DNA of 64,000 bases. Source: [Mycobacterium] fortunisiensis (GTDB lineage: Bacteria; Actinomycetota; Actinomycetes; Mycobacteriales; Mycobacteriaceae). A model generated the notes under the pieces. That model did not search any database. It had not been told where the DNA came from and was given only the letters and a program-made list of their open reading frames with translations. The stretch's first letter is position 1. Each line of letters starts with the position of its first letter. Shown piece after piece: positions 26,041 through 35,114 of this stretch. The position numbers and the translations under genes were made by a program. Where the stretch lies: assembly GCF_019050325.1 (NCBI RefSeq), contig NZ_VOMB01000024.1, positions 145,605-209,604 of the forward strand, in the 5' to 3' direction.

Positions 26041-27177
26041 CTACTGTCCCAAACGCTGCGCCACCCCCACGGCGCGACTCTCCATTGAGCGTACCCATCG
26101 TGGATCGAGTATCGGAGTCAATCCACGACCGCGGACGTAGTCGTCGAATGCCTCGGCCGTCGTCCACTTGGGACTGTAGCCCAGATCCCTGTGCATTCGC
26201 GTAGTGTCCATGACCCGGCCGTAGCTCAGATAGTTCATCTGATCGCGGTCGAGTTCGGTGTAACGCGTTGCGCGACTGAGCGAATTCATCGCCGACAGCG
26301 CTCCCGGCGGGACCGGGACCCGGATCCGCCCCGAGCGCCGGATCGCCTGGCTCATCATGATGATGCCCGTCGCACCGATGTTGAACGTGCCCGCCTTGCC
26401 GGCCACCGCGGCCCGTTCCAGCGCGCCGAGCGCATCCTGTTCGTGCAGCAGTTGCAGGCGCGCGTCGTAGCCGATCATCGACGGCACCAGCGGCCCGGCC
26501 AGATACCGCGACAGCGCGGTGTCCATCGCCGGGCCGATCATGTTGGCCAGCCGCAGGATGGTCAGGTCGATGTCGGGACGGCGCCGGGCCAGACCGCGGG
26601 CGTAGCCCTCGATGTCGATGCTGTCGCGGGCGAACCCGTCCCCCGGCGGACGGCGGGCGGTGCTCTCCTCGCTGAACATCACCGGATCGCGCGGGCTCGC
26701 GCCGTAGACCTCCGAGGTGGACTTGAGCACGACCCGACGCACCGACGGCGCCTTCTGGCACGCCGCGAACAGCTGGATCGCGCCCATCACGTTGAGTTCC
26801 TTCAACGTGGCCCGGCCGCCGGACCGCGGGGCATAGGACGCCGCCGCGGCATGCACGACGGTGTCGACGTTCCCGTTTCGGATCACCTTGGCGATGAACG
26901 GGTTGCGGATGTCGGCGCGGACGAACTCGGCCCGCCCCATCCGGCGCCGCAGGTCCTTGCTCGGCACGACCGCGTCGACGGCGATGACGTGCTCGATCAA
27001 CGGGTTCTGCGCCAGCCTGGCGGTCAGATAACCACCGAGGAACCGGCACGCACCCGTGACCAGGACAACCTTGGGATGGGACGGTGCGTCTGCGGACTGT
27101 GCACCACCTGGGTGGTCCACACCAGACGGACCGGGGACTCCCGTCGGGCGTCCCCCCGAACGACCATCAGAATCCAT
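26041..27177 (-). CDS. SDR-type NAD-dependent epimerase/dehydratase family protein (Rv0501/GalE2-like)
   Basis: A 378-residue extended SDR. The nucleotide loop is VTGACRFLGGYL (about residues 40-51), then FVRADIRNPFIAKVI and VVHAAAASY. The usual YxxxK appears as EGYARGLAR, so the catalytic lysine is not in its canonical place, which speaks against true UDP-galactose epimerase activity. It is preceded by a Gly/Pro-rich N-terminus. It is in the conserved order bS22, epimerase-like protein, acyltransferase. Confidence 0.82.
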   Translation of the reverse strand: MDSDGRSGGRPTGVPGPSGVDHPGGAQSADAPSHPKVVLVTGACRFLGGYLTARLAQNPLIEHVIAVDAVVPSKDLRRRMGRAEFVRADIRNPFIAKVIRNGNVDTVVHAAAASYAPRSGGRATLKELNVMGAIQLFAACQKAPSVRRVVLKSTSEVYGASPRDPVMFSEESTARRPPGDGFARDSIDIEGYARGLARRRPDIDLTILRLANMIGPAMDTALSRYLAGPLVPSMIGYDARLQLLHEQDALGALERAAVAGKAGTFNIGATGIIMMSQAIRRSGRIRVPVPPGALSAMNSLSRATRYTELDRDQMNYLSYGRVMDTTRMHRDLGYSPKWTTAEAFDDYVRGRGLTPILDPRWVRSMESRAVGVAQRLGQ

Positions 27178-27206
27178 CGGCTCAGCCTAGCGGCCGCAGC
27201 GGAAAG

Positions 27207-27308
27207 CTACTTACCGAGTTTTCTACGCTGCACCCGAGTGCGCCGAAGCAGCTTGCGGTGCTTCTTCTTCGACATACGCTTACGCCGCTTCTTGATGACT
27301 GAGCCCAT
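27207..27308 (-). CDS. 30S ribosomal protein bS22 (AURKAIP1/COX24 domain)
   Basis: A 33-residue, extremely basic protein: [20 protein letters not shown] then [13 protein letters not shown]. It is the small actinobacterial ribosome protein bS22 (Rv0500B in M. tuberculosis), which binds 16S rRNA near the decoding centre. The ATG is at 27308 and TAG at 27209-27207. It stands between the HTH gene and the epimerase-like gene, as in other mycobacteria. Confidence 0.93.
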
Positions 27309-27428
27309 AAACCCCGGTGTCTTCCGCTTACTGACGCTGATGATTGACCCGGCTACTTTACCCGGGCCAACCACCGAAACGGAAAACGCCAGCCTGCTCT
27401 GGGCGCCCAGCCCGCTGCGACCGCGTGC

Positions 27429-27656
27429 CTAGCCGGCGTCGAAGTACGAAGACTCCAGCAGATCGTGGACGGCCTTGGCGTGGACCCGGAACGATCGACC
27501 CACTCGTACCGCAGGCAATTCACCGTTGTGCACCAACCGGTACACCGTCATCTTCGAGACCCTCATCAAGCTCGCCACCTCGGCGACCGTCAGAAATTGA
27601 GCTCGAGGCTGACCGTCACCAGCATCCCGCGCCGATGGCCCGTTCATAGACGTCAT
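27429..27656 (-). CDS. Excisionase-like HTH DNA-binding protein (Rv0500A type)
   Basis: A 75-residue protein with a MerR/excisionase-type winged helix: FLTVAEVASLMRVSKMTVYRLVHNGELPAVRVGRSFRVH (in continuous order, about residues 21-59). The family includes BldC-like developmental regulators and many small actinobacterial DNA-binding proteins of unknown targets. It is conserved between proC and bS22 in mycobacteria; it is not evidence of a phage. ATG 27656 or ATG 27647 may be the start. Confidence 0.85.
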   Translation of the reverse strand: MTSMNGPSARDAGDGQPRAQFLTVAEVASLMRVSKMTVYRLVHNGELPAVRVGRSFRVHAKAVHDLLESSYFDAG

Positions 27657-27686
27657 CGCAACCCAATCAATCAGGCACAGGCAGTT

Positions 27687-27708
27687 CCAGCGGCTTCCCC
27701 ACCGCTGG
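27687..27708. terminator. Short GC-rich hairpin between proC and the HTH gene
   Basis: CCAGCGG (27687-27693) and CCGCTGG (27702-27708) form a perfect 7-bp stem with an 8-base loop. It lies between the proC stop and the next minus-strand gene, within a 138-base gap. There is no U tract, so it may be a processing or weak termination site. Confidence 0.35.
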
Positions 27709-27794
27709 CACCGACCCGCGCATACAAAGGGAGAATAGCGTGGCGGGTGGGGTTACTGCGACGGGTGTGGGCTAATCGATCGGAATTAATCTAA

Positions 27795-28655
27795 TTACTC
27801 AGATGTAATTCCGAGCTGCTCAGAGCGCGTTTTCGCGGCCTGAACGGCATTGGCGACCGCGGCCCGCAGGCCACCACGCTCCAATTCCCGCAGCCCAGCG
27901 GCCGTCGTCCCGCCCGGTGAAGTCACCATCGCCCGCAGCCGGCTCGGTGAAGTGTCCAGCCCGGAACCGCCGGCCGCCTTGACCTCATCGAGACGTTCCA
28001 ACAGCATCGCGGCCGAACCGGCCATCGTCTGCACCGCCAGATCGGTGGCCACCGCCCGCGACAGCCCCGCCTCCACGCCCGCATCCACCAGGGCCTCGAC
28101 CATCAGGAAGAAATACGCCGGCCCCGAACCCGACACCGCGGTCACCGCGTCCAGCTGCGATTCGCTGACCGTGCTGACCCCGCCGACCGCATCGAAGATC
28201 GACGCGACCTCCTTGAGCTGCTCGGCGGTGACGAACCGGCCCGCCGCCAGCGCGCTCACCCCGCCGCCGACCACGATCGGGGCATTGGGCATGACACGGA
28301 CCACCGGGGCGCCGGCCGGCAGCTTGTTCTCGTAGTAGGACGTGCTGACGCCGGCGACGATGCTGACGAACACCTGCTCGGCGGTGTCGGTGTCGGCCTT
28401 CACGGCGGCCTCGGCGATCTCGTCGATCACATGCTCGACGTCCGCCGGCTTCACCGCGATCACCACACAGGCCGCGTTGTCGGCAGCGTCGGCAACCGAG
28501 GTGACCAGCACCGAATACTTCTCCGACAGATACTTGGCCCGGTCACCGAACTTCTCGGCGACCACCAGGTCCTTGACCTGTCTGCCAGCCCGTAACAGCC
28601 CCGACAGCAGCGCCTCGCCCATGCTGCCGCCGCCGATTATCGCGATTCTCGACAT
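27795..28655 (-). CDS. proC: Pyrroline-5-carboxylate reductase
   Basis: A 286-residue enzyme for the last step of proline synthesis. The NADPH loop is RIAIIGGGSMGEALLSG at the N-terminus, and the C-terminal signature region includes VTAVSGSGPAYFF and TSPGGTTAAGL. Length is normal. ATG 28655 is chosen because it begins the conserved Rossmann sequence; an in-frame start four codons upstream exists. It keeps the mycobacterial order with the HTH gene and bS22. Confidence 0.95.
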   Translation of the reverse strand: MSRIAIIGGGSMGEALLSGLLRAGRQVKDLVVAEKFGDRAKYLSEKYSVLVTSVADAADNAACVVIAVKPADVEHVIDEIAEAAVKADTDTAEQVFVSIVAGVSTSYYENKLPAGAPVVRVMPNAPIVVGGGVSALAAGRFVTAEQLKEVASIFDAVGGVSTVSESQLDAVTAVSGSGPAYFFLMVEALVDAGVEAGLSRAVATDLAVQTMAGSAAMLLERLDEVKAAGGSGLDTSPSRLRAMVTSPGGTTAAGLRELERGGLRAAVANAVQAAKTRSEQLGITSE

Positions 28656-28682
28656 GGCCGACAGCATTTCACGTCGCGGCGC

Positions 28683-28734
28683 AGGGCTGCATCGACGCCT
28701 CCGGCGTCAGGGCTGCATCGACGCCTCCGGCGTC
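28683..28734. repeat. Tandem 26-bp repeat (two copies) with an internal hairpin
   Basis: Two identical 26-base units, 28683-28708 and 28709-28734, each containing the perfect 6-bp hairpin GACGCC-TCC-GGCGTC. They fill the gap between proC and the thioesterase gene, and the second copy covers the thioesterase stop codon. Two hairpins in series after a stop codon suggest a terminator or an RNA stabiliser. Confidence 0.75.
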
Positions 28735-29545
28735 AGGACGCCGCCGGCACCATCGCCAGCTGCCGCGTCTGCACGATGATCCGCCCCTCGCAGTCCACCA
28801 CGATGTGGTCCTCGTCGAACCAGTCCTGCCCGATCTGCACCGAGGTGCACATCACCCGCAGCCAGCCATCGGCCGGCAACGCCCGCAGATAGGCCGTCAG
28901 CTGGACCGTGGGCGCCCAACCGGTGCGCTCCACGGCAAAGGTGACCGGAGCCGACACGTCGCCGCACAGGAGCGCGAACAGGACGTCGGGAGCCACTCCC
29001 TTGGGACGCACCCAGTACTCGAACACGGGCGGTCCCCCATCCGTGCGCGGGCCCATCGTGTGCAGCGCCGGCCGGATGTCACAGCCGTGCGCCAGGTGCA
29101 CGACATGCTCCATCGGATGTCCGGGCCCGATCGCCTCCAGCCCCGGCGGCGGTTCCGGCGTCATCAACGGCACCACCGGGTTGAACGACAGCAGCGGCGG
29201 CACATGATGTTCCGGTTCGCCCAGCGTCACCGACACCGTCACCGCAGTTCTCTCGCCTTGCCGGAGCTCTACGTCCACCAGGCCGATCCGGCGGCCGCGC
29301 TTGCGCACCGTGGTGACCACCTGCATCGGGCCGGGATCCGGTGCCCACAGAAAGTTCCCGGACACCGCGAGCGGCTGCGCCGAGGTACCCAACTCGGTAC
29401 GGGCCGCGTTGGCGCACAGCGCGAGCATCGCGCCGCCGTGCACCTTGGGCCCGATGGTCCAGTGCTCGTTGAGCTCGCCGTGATAGACACCGTCGCCGGC
29501 GGCCGTCAGCGCCATGGCATCGGTGAACAGGGTGGATCCGGGCAT
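28733..29545 (-). CDS. Acyl-CoA thioesterase family protein (Rv0499-like)
   Basis: A 270-residue double hot-dog protein. HWTIGPKVHGGAMLALCANAA is the first hot-dog helix, VRKRGRRIGLVDVELRQG the following strands, and the second half has FEYWVRPKG and FAVERTGWAPTVQLTAYLRA. It resembles TesB-like thioesterases that hydrolyse long-chain acyl-CoA. GAGGA six bases upstream supports ATG 29545; GTG 29557 is possible. It follows the isomerase-like gene closely, as in M. tuberculosis. Confidence 0.82.
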   Translation of the reverse strand: MPGSTLFTDAMALTAAGDGVYHGELNEHWTIGPKVHGGAMLALCANAARTELGTSAQPLAVSGNFLWAPDPGPMQVVTTVRKRGRRIGLVDVELRQGERTAVTVSVTLGEPEHHVPPLLSFNPVVPLMTPEPPPGLEAIGPGHPMEHVVHLAHGCDIRPALHTMGPRTDGGPPVFEYWVRPKGVAPDVLFALLCGDVSAPVTFAVERTGWAPTVQLTAYLRALPADGWLRVMCTSVQIGQDWFDEDHIVVDCEGRIIVQTRQLAMVPAAS

Positions 29546-29559
29546 GGGCGTCCTCACGG

Positions 29560-30405
29560 TCAGCGCATCAGGTGGGCACGGGCGAACTGCAGTGACTCGG
29601 TCAGCAGCGCCTCGCGTTCGGCGGCGGTCTTGGCCGCCGAGGTGGTGACCTCCAGCACGACGTGGCCGGCGAAGTCGCCGGCCGCCAGCAGCCGGCACAC
29701 CTCGGCGACGGGCTGGGTTCCGCGGCCGGGGACCAGATGCTCGTCGGTGGACGCGCCCTTGCCGTCGCACAGGTGCAGGTGCACCAGACCGTCGCCCATC
29801 CGATGGGCCATCTCCATGGCGTCGGTGCCCGCCGTCGCGGTGTGGCTCAGGTCGAGCGTGTAGTGCGCGTGGTTGCCGTCCAGCGGGTCGTAGGACGGTG
29901 CGAACGCCGAGATGCCCGGTCCCGGCCTGCCGCCGCGCTTACGCATCCGTTCCACCGAGGTGCCGCCGGCGCCGAAGAACCGGTCGGCGCGGAACGGGAA
30001 CATGTTCTCGACCGCCACCAGCACCTCGCTGTCGGCCTCCAGCGCGGCCACCTGGTCGCTGAATCCCTCGGCGTAGCGCCGCTGCCAGCGGAACGGCGGA
30101 TGCACGACGACCGTCTGGGCGCCCAGCTGTTCGGCGGCGCGCACGCTGCGTTCGAGCTTCGAGATCGGGTTGGCACCCCACACCCGCTGCGAGATCAGCA
30201 GGCAGGGTGCATGCACCGACAACACCGGGATTCCATAGTGAGACGACAACGCGGCTACGGCTTCCACGGACTGGCTGACCGATTCGGCCCACACCATCAA
30301 CTCGACACCGTCGTAGCCGAGCCGGGCCGCGTACTCGAAGGCGGCCTCGGTTCTCAGCGGGTAGACGGACGCGGTCGACAGACCGACCTTGATGGCTGGG
30401 CGCAC
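29560..30405 (-). CDS. Sugar phosphate isomerase/epimerase-like TIM-barrel protein (Rv0498-like)
   Basis: A 281-residue AP-endonuclease-2/xylose-isomerase-like barrel. Key pieces are KVGLSTASVYPLRTEAAFEYAARLGYDGVEL at the N-terminus, then PVLSVHAP, TVVVHPPFRWQ, VAVENMFPF, TLDLSHTATAG, LVHLHLCDGKG and HLVPGRGTQP, which together give the metal-binding Glu/His/Asp set. The substrate is unknown; it could act on a small sugar or a cyclic polyol. It is transcribed with the neighbouring Rv0497 and thioesterase homologues. Confidence 0.8.
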   Translation of the reverse strand: MRPAIKVGLSTASVYPLRTEAAFEYAARLGYDGVELMVWAESVSQSVEAVAALSSHYGIPVLSVHAPCLLISQRVWGANPISKLERSVRAAEQLGAQTVVVHPPFRWQRRYAEGFSDQVAALEADSEVLVAVENMFPFRADRFFGAGGTSVERMRKRGGRPGPGISAFAPSYDPLDGNHAHYTLDLSHTATAGTDAMEMAHRMGDGLVHLHLCDGKGASTDEHLVPGRGTQPVAEVCRLLAAGDFAGHVVLEVTTSAAKTAAEREALLTESLQFARAHLMR

Positions 30406-30454
30406 AACGGCAATTGTGTCTGGTGCGGTTGGACTCTTCGCGTCTGCCAGGGTG

Positions 30455-31552
30455 CTAACTCGCCTGCAGCAACGCCAGCGGTCCGAACGTCACCAGCGCC
30501 CCGACCGCGACCGCGGTCAGCGTGCTGCCGATGTCCTCGGTCTTGCGGACCACCCGCACGCCCCCGGCCAGGCCGAGGATGACCAGCACACCGAGCACCA
30601 GGGCCACGATGGTGTTCCACTTCCACAGCTGATCGAACGCGATGAACAGCCCGGCCCCGAAGGCCACCGCGATCACGCACTGACCGACGATCCACAACCC
30701 GCGCACCAGCGGGGAGCTGGGCTGCTCGTCCTCGTCGAAGTCGTCGAACTCGTCGGCCTCGTCACCCCGGGCCGGCTCGTCGTCATGATCGAGATCGGCG
30801 TCGTCGAAGCCGGCGCGGCCGCGCGGGCGGCGGGCCACGTCGTCGGCGACGGACTCCCCGCCGAACAGCGGGCCCAGCGACGAGTACGAGCCGTCGCCGC
30901 CGTAGCTGTCGGAGTAGTCGTCGGCGTAGTCCGGAAAGTCCCCGAAGCCCGGGTAGCCGGCATCCTCGGCCGCTTCCGACTCGGCGTGGGTGTCCTCGGC
31001 TTCGTCCGTCTCGGTGCCGTCGAACTCGTCGAGCGGGTCCGGGCTCATCCGTTCGGCACCGGTGCCCGACGGTTGGTAGTCGGGCTTGGGCCGCCGCTTG
31101 GACGGCGCGCGACGTGGGCGCGGGCGGAACTCGACGGGCTCGGGGTCGGCCTCGCGGGCGGCCAGGTGCGCGTCGTAGTCGTCCTCGGCCTCGGTGGGGA
31201 CCACCTCGGGTTCCGGTGGCGCGACCCGGGCCGGTCGCGGGCCGCCGTTGCGCCCGCCGCGTCCGCGGGGCTCGTCGACGATCGGCTCCACGACGGTGGT
31301 GTCGGCCATCGGATCGGGCCGCGTGGCGGGGCTGAAGCCGGCCGGCTCGTCCTGCGGCTCGGGTTCGTCCATGTCGTCGGTGATGACCGGGATCTCGCCG
31401 GTGAGCTCGGCGACGGTCACCGCATCGCTGTTAGCGCGCCGGCGACGACGACGGCCGCCGACCGGTGGTGCTCCGATCGTCCCGTTCTTCGCCAGCAGCT
31501 CCGCGACCGAGATGGGCCGGGTGCCGGATGGGCTGTTTTCTGGTCCTGTCAT
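30455..31552 (-). CDS. Conserved membrane protein with long acidic disordered N-terminus (Rv0497-like)
   Basis: A 365-residue protein. The first 270 residues are acidic, proline- and arginine-rich and probably disordered, with a basic patch (GGRRRRRRANSD) near residue 35. The last 90 residues hold three membrane helices (about 278-300, 303-325 and 340-362). Function unknown; it is always next to the exopolyphosphatase gene in mycobacteria. ATG 31552 overlaps the ppx stop by four bases, so the two are coupled. Confidence 0.8.
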   Translation of the reverse strand: MTGPENSPSGTRPISVAELLAKNGTIGAPPVGGRRRRRRANSDAVTVAELTGEIPVITDDMDEPEPQDEPAGFSPATRPDPMADTTVVEPIVDEPRGRGGRNGGPRPARVAPPEPEVVPTEAEDDYDAHLAAREADPEPVEFRPRPRRAPSKRRPKPDYQPSGTGAERMSPDPLDEFDGTETDEAEDTHAESEAAEDAGYPGFGDFPDYADDYSDSYGGDGSYSSLGPLFGGESVADDVARRPRGRAGFDDADLDHDDEPARGDEADEFDDFDEDEQPSSPLVRGLWIVGQCVIAVAFGAGLFIAFDQLWKWNTIVALVLGVLVILGLAGGVRVVRKTEDIGSTLTAVAVGALVTFGPLALLQAS

Positions 31553-32553
31553 ACCTGTGTGCCTTTGGGGCTAGCTTTCCTCAAACGTCCAGCATCCCGC
31601 GCAGACGTCTCTACCAAGGCTGTGCCGTCGGCCTCGCTGTCGAGTTTCCGCAGAATCAGCCCCTCTCGCAACGCCCAGGGGCAAATGTCGACGGAATCGA
31701 TCTCCAGTGCTCGCATACTAGCTTCAGCTACCAAAGCACCGGCCACGATCTGTGGTGCCCGCTCGGCACTCACCCCTTCCAGTTCGGCACGGTCAGCCGC
31801 TGTCATCCTAGAGATGAAAGCTATGAGCTGTCTTAATCCAGTCGCGGTGAGGGTGCGCTTGACCCGCGGACCCGCCCCGGACGGGGCCGCACCGGTCAGC
31901 CGGGCCAGCGATCGGAAGGTCTTCGAGGTCGCCACCGCCAGGTCGGGGTTGCCGGACCGGCGCATGGTGACGGCGGGGTCGGCGAGCTCATTGGCCAGCC
32001 AGTCCCGCAGCATCGCGACCCGGCGCCGTCCAGGAGGGTCTTCGGTGAGCCACTCCCTGGTCAGCCGGCCCGCACCCAGCGGCAGGGACAGTGCCACCTC
32101 GGGTTCTTCGTCGACCCCGCTGGACAGCTCCAGGGAGCCACCACCGATGTCGATGTTGACGATGCGGCCGGCGCTCCAGCCATACCAGCGGCGCACCGCC
32201 AGGAAAGTCAGCCGGGATTCGTCGACGCCGCTGAGCACGCCGAGCGAAACCCCGGTCTCGGCCCGCACCCGGGCCAGTACCTCTTCGGAGTTGGTGGCGT
32301 CGCGCACCGCGGAGGTGGCAAACGCCATCAGCTCCGCGCATCCCGAGCTGGTGGCAATCTTGGCGAACTCGTCGACGGTGGCGACCAGGCTGTCGGCGCC
32401 CTTGCGGGTGAGCTTGCCCGAATCGTCGATGGCCTCCGCGAGCCGCAACGCGGCCTTGGTCGAGCTCATCGGGGTGGGATGACCGCCACGGCGCGCATCC
32501 ACCACGAGGAGATGAACCGTGTTGCTCCCGACATCGAGCACGCCTAACCGCAC
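31549..32553 (-). CDS. ppx1: Ppx/GppA family exopolyphosphatase
   Basis: A 334-residue protein of the ASKHA fold: GVLDVGSNTVHLLVVD (phosphate 1 loop), ATSAVRDATNSEEVL and NIDIGGGSLELS (phosphate 2 loop). It is the short, two-domain form that matches M. tuberculosis Ppx1 (Rv0496), which hydrolyses short polyphosphate and responds to the stringent response. GTG 32553 starts the conserved sequence. It is divergent from the Rv0495c homologue with a 150-base control region. Confidence 0.88.
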   Translation of the reverse strand: MRLGVLDVGSNTVHLLVVDARRGGHPTPMSSTKAALRLAEAIDDSGKLTRKGADSLVATVDEFAKIATSSGCAELMAFATSAVRDATNSEEVLARVRAETGVSLGVLSGVDESRLTFLAVRRWYGWSAGRIVNIDIGGGSLELSSGVDEEPEVALSLPLGAGRLTREWLTEDPPGRRRVAMLRDWLANELADPAVTMRRSGNPDLAVATSKTFRSLARLTGAAPSGAGPRVKRTLTATGLRQLIAFISRMTAADRAELEGVSAERAPQIVAGALVAEASMRALEIDSVDICPWALREGLILRKLDSEADGTALVETSARDAGRLRKASPKGTQV

Positions 32554-32703
32554 CGCACCAACCTAACCGCAGCCCAGGCGGGCTCTGTGGCCGGTGTGCC
32601 CGCAGCTTGCCGGGGCCGATCGTCGCGGGCTGCGGTGTGATCCGCCGCGCGTCGTGGCGCGGCTGGGAAATGTGTTCGGCCATATAGAGGTAGCGTTTGG
32701 GGC

Positions 32704-33480
32704 GTGACAGATGTGCATCCCGGTGAGGTGGAACTGGACTTTGCCCGCGAGTGGGTGGAGTTCTATGACCCCGAGGATGCGACACATCTGATCGCGGCCG
32801 ACATGACGTGGTTGTTGTCCCGTTGGACGTGCGTGTTCGGCACCCCGGCCTGCCAGGGCACGGTCGAGGGTCGTCCCGACGACGGCTGCTGCTCGCACGG
32901 CGCGTTCCTGTCCGACGACGACGACCGGGCCCGGCTCGATGACGCGGTCGCCCAGCTCACCGACGAGGACTGGCAGTTCCGGGAGAAGGGCCTGGGCCGT
33001 AAGGGCTACCTGGAGGACGACGAGTACGACGGCAAGCCCAACCTGCGCACCCGAAAGTACAAAGGGGCGTGCATCTTTCTGAACCGTCCCGGCTTCGCCG
33101 GCGGGATCGGCTGCGCGCTGCACAGCAAGGCCCTCAAGCTGGGTGTCGAGCCGCTGACGATGAAGCCCGACGTGTGCTGGCAGCTGCCGATCCGGCGCAG
33201 CCAGGAATGGGTGACCCGGCCCGACGACACCCAGATCCTGCGGACCGTCATCACCGAATACGACCGGCGCGGCTGGGGCGAGGGCGGCTCCGATCTGCAC
33301 TGGTACTGCACCGGGGATCCGGCCGCCCATGTCGGGGCCCGCCCGGTGTTCGAGTCCTACGCACCTGAACTCACCGCGGTGCTCGGTGAGAAGGCCTACG
33401 CCGAATTGGCCGCGATGTGCCGGCGGCGCAGCGCGCTGGGCCTGGTCGCGGTGCACCCGGCGACCCGACTGGCCGAGTAG
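32704..33480 (+). CDS. Conserved cysteine-rich protein of unknown function (Rv0495c-like)
   Basis: A 258-residue protein with seven or more cysteines arranged as WTCVFGTPACQG, DDGCCSHGAF, KGACIFLNRPG, GIGCALHS and PDVCWQLP. A metal site, perhaps a zinc or iron-sulfur cluster like that of the YkgJ family, is plausible but not proven. The C-terminal part is helical. It is conserved across mycobacteria next to Ppx1, which gives it a core role. GTG 32704 is the start. Confidence 0.78.
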   Translation: MTDVHPGEVELDFAREWVEFYDPEDATHLIAADMTWLLSRWTCVFGTPACQGTVEGRPDDGCCSHGAFLSDDDDRARLDDAVAQLTDEDWQFREKGLGRKGYLEDDEYDGKPNLRTRKYKGACIFLNRPGFAGGIGCALHSKALKLGVEPLTMKPDVCWQLPIRRSQEWVTRPDDTQILRTVITEYDRRGWGEGGSDLHWYCTGDPAAHVGARPVFESYAPELTAVLGEKAYAELAAMCRRRSALGLVAVHPATRLAE

Positions 33481-33494
33481 TCGCGCCGGCCGCC

Positions 33495-35114
33495 CTAGCG
33501 TCGCCCGGCCAGGACCGCCTCGATGTTGCGTTCGGCCAGTGCCGTGATGGTCATGAACGGGTTGCAGCCCAGGTAGCCGGGTATCAGCGACGCGTCGTTG
33601 ACGTACAGGTTCTGGTACCCGTGGACCCGGCCGAACGCATCCGTGGCCGCACCGCGCACACAACCGCCCAGCGGATGCACGGTGTTGGGGGCGAAGACCT
33701 CGCCGGAGAAGATGTCGTCGCGGTACTCCACCCCGTTGGCCCCGGTGAGCTTGTCGAAGACCGCTCGCGTGCGCTCGACCAGGTGGTCGGTGTGGGCGGT
33801 GGGCCAGTCGATGGTGATCGAATCGGAGCCGCGGTCGTAGCTGATCTCGGCCCGGTCGCCCGTCTTGACCATCACGTAGTAGCCGAGCATGTAGGTCTCG
33901 ACGGGCAGCGGGATCGAGAACATGGTGGCGTACACCGGGTTTTCCGGGTCCGCCCGGCCATCGAGGTTGATCAGTCCGAGCAGCGATTGCTGGGTGCCGG
34001 CCGGATCGCTGTCGTTGAGCCAGTGCGCCACCATCATGTCGCCGTTGTTGCCGTACCCGCGTCCCACGGCATCGTGCAGATCCGGTAGCGCCCCGGTTTC
34101 CCTGGCGCGCAACAGGATCTGATTGGTGCCCAGCACCCCGGCACTCAAAAACAGCTGTGTGCAGCCGATTTCCTGGCGGCCGGTCTCTGTCCCCCAGCGG
34201 TCGATCGACCGGGTGGACACCACGTACTCGTCGCGGCCCTCCCGGCGGATCGCGGTCACCTCGGTCAGCGGTCGCACCGTGACGTTGCCGGTGGCCACCG
34301 CCGAAGCCAGGTAGGTCTGGTCGACACTGCCCACCCGGCCGTGGTTGTTCCCGAACTGCTGCTCGAACGCGAACGCCGACCGTTCAACGGTGCCGGCCTC
34401 CTCGCCCAGCATGTAGTCGAACGAGTAGGCGCTGCCGCTGTAGTCGACGGGATAGCCTGCCGCAGCGGCATATTGGCGGCCCACCCGGGCGAACTGGAAC
34501 CACGGCGTGCGCTCGAACCAGTCCATGTCGCGGTAACTGATCCGCAGGGTCTGCTCGGCCCGCGGCAGGTAGGTCCCGAAGAACTCGTCCGCCCCGATGT
34601 CGGGGAAGCACTCGGCAACCTGGCCAGGGGTCGGGATTGCCGCCACCGCCGCGTTGACCAGTGATCCCCCACCCACTCCGACGCCGTGGAAAACTCGATG
34701 GGCGCCGTGGGTGGACTTGTCGCAGACACCGGCCTGGACCGGCTGCGCGGACGGCGCGTGCTGCGCCACCGATTCGATCGAAAACCCCTCGAACGAGGTG
34801 ACCAGGCTCGGCGGGACGGCCTGGAACCACCCGGCCCGGGTGTCGGCGGGCAACATCTTCGTGAAGCGCCGGCCGTCTTCGTCGGGGGTGTCCCAGGACC
34901 GGCCCTTCTCGATGACCAGGGTCTCGATTCCGGCTTGCCCCAGGCGAAGTGCTGACACCCCGCCGCCGTATCCGCTGCCCACCACGATCGCCGGGTAGTG
35001 CGCCCGCGGCGCGCTCGGCTCGGGGTGGCGGTGCACCAGCCAGCCCGCCCCGCCCGCGCCCAGCGCGGCGGCCGCACCGACGCCGAACAGCTGCCTGCGC
35101 GACAGCGTGCTCAT
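33495..35114 (-). CDS. GMC family FAD-dependent oxidoreductase, Tat-exported (Rv0492c/cholesterol-oxidase-like)
   Basis: A 539-residue protein. The N-terminus has a twin-arginine signal (LSRRQLFGVGAAAALGAGGAGW), then the FAD loop AIVVGSGYGGGVSALRLGQAG, the FHGVGVGGGSLVN block and the C-terminal VHPLGGC...NPFMTITALAERN signature of the cholesterol-oxidase/GMC family. It oxidises an alcohol to a carbonyl. ATG 35114 overlaps the alkB stop (ATGA). Though an ortholog lies near RegX3 in M. tuberculosis without alkB, here it ends a four-gene operon with AlkB, an aminotransferase and a sugar-phosphate transferase. A periplasmic site of action would fit the Tat signal. Confidence 0.87.
   Translation of the reverse strand: MSTLSRRQLFGVGAAAALGAGGAGWLVHRHPEPSAPRAHYPAIVVGSGYGGGVSALRLGQAGIETLVIEKGRSWDTPDEDGRRFTKMLPADTRAGWFQAVPPSLVTSFEGFSIESVAQHAPSAQPVQAGVCDKSTHGAHRVFHGVGVGGGSLVNAAVAAIPTPGQVAECFPDIGADEFFGTYLPRAEQTLRISYRDMDWFERTPWFQFARVGRQYAAAAGYPVDYSGSAYSFDYMLGEEAGTVERSAFAFEQQFGNNHGRVGSVDQTYLASAVATGNVTVRPLTEVTAIRREGRDEYVVSTRSIDRWGTETGRQEIGCTQLFLSAGVLGTNQILLRARETGALPDLHDAVGRGYGNNGDMMVAHWLNDSDPAGTQQSLLGLINLDGRADPENPVYATMFSIPLPVETYMLGYYVMVKTGDRAEISYDRGSDSITIDWPTAHTDHLVERTRAVFDKLTGANGVEYRDDIFSGEVFAPNTVHPLGGCVRGAATDAFGRVHGYQNLYVNDASLIPGYLGCNPFMTITALAERNIEAVLAGRR

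Noticed and set aside
27429..27656. The excisionase-like HTH as a sign of a prophage or integrative element
   Set aside because: The gene is a conserved chromosomal neighbour of proC and bS22, and there is no integrase or attachment site.
30389..32482. Large plus-strand open frames opposite the Rv0497-like and ppx genes
   Set aside because: They have no family motif, and the minus-strand proteins match known mycobacterial genes.
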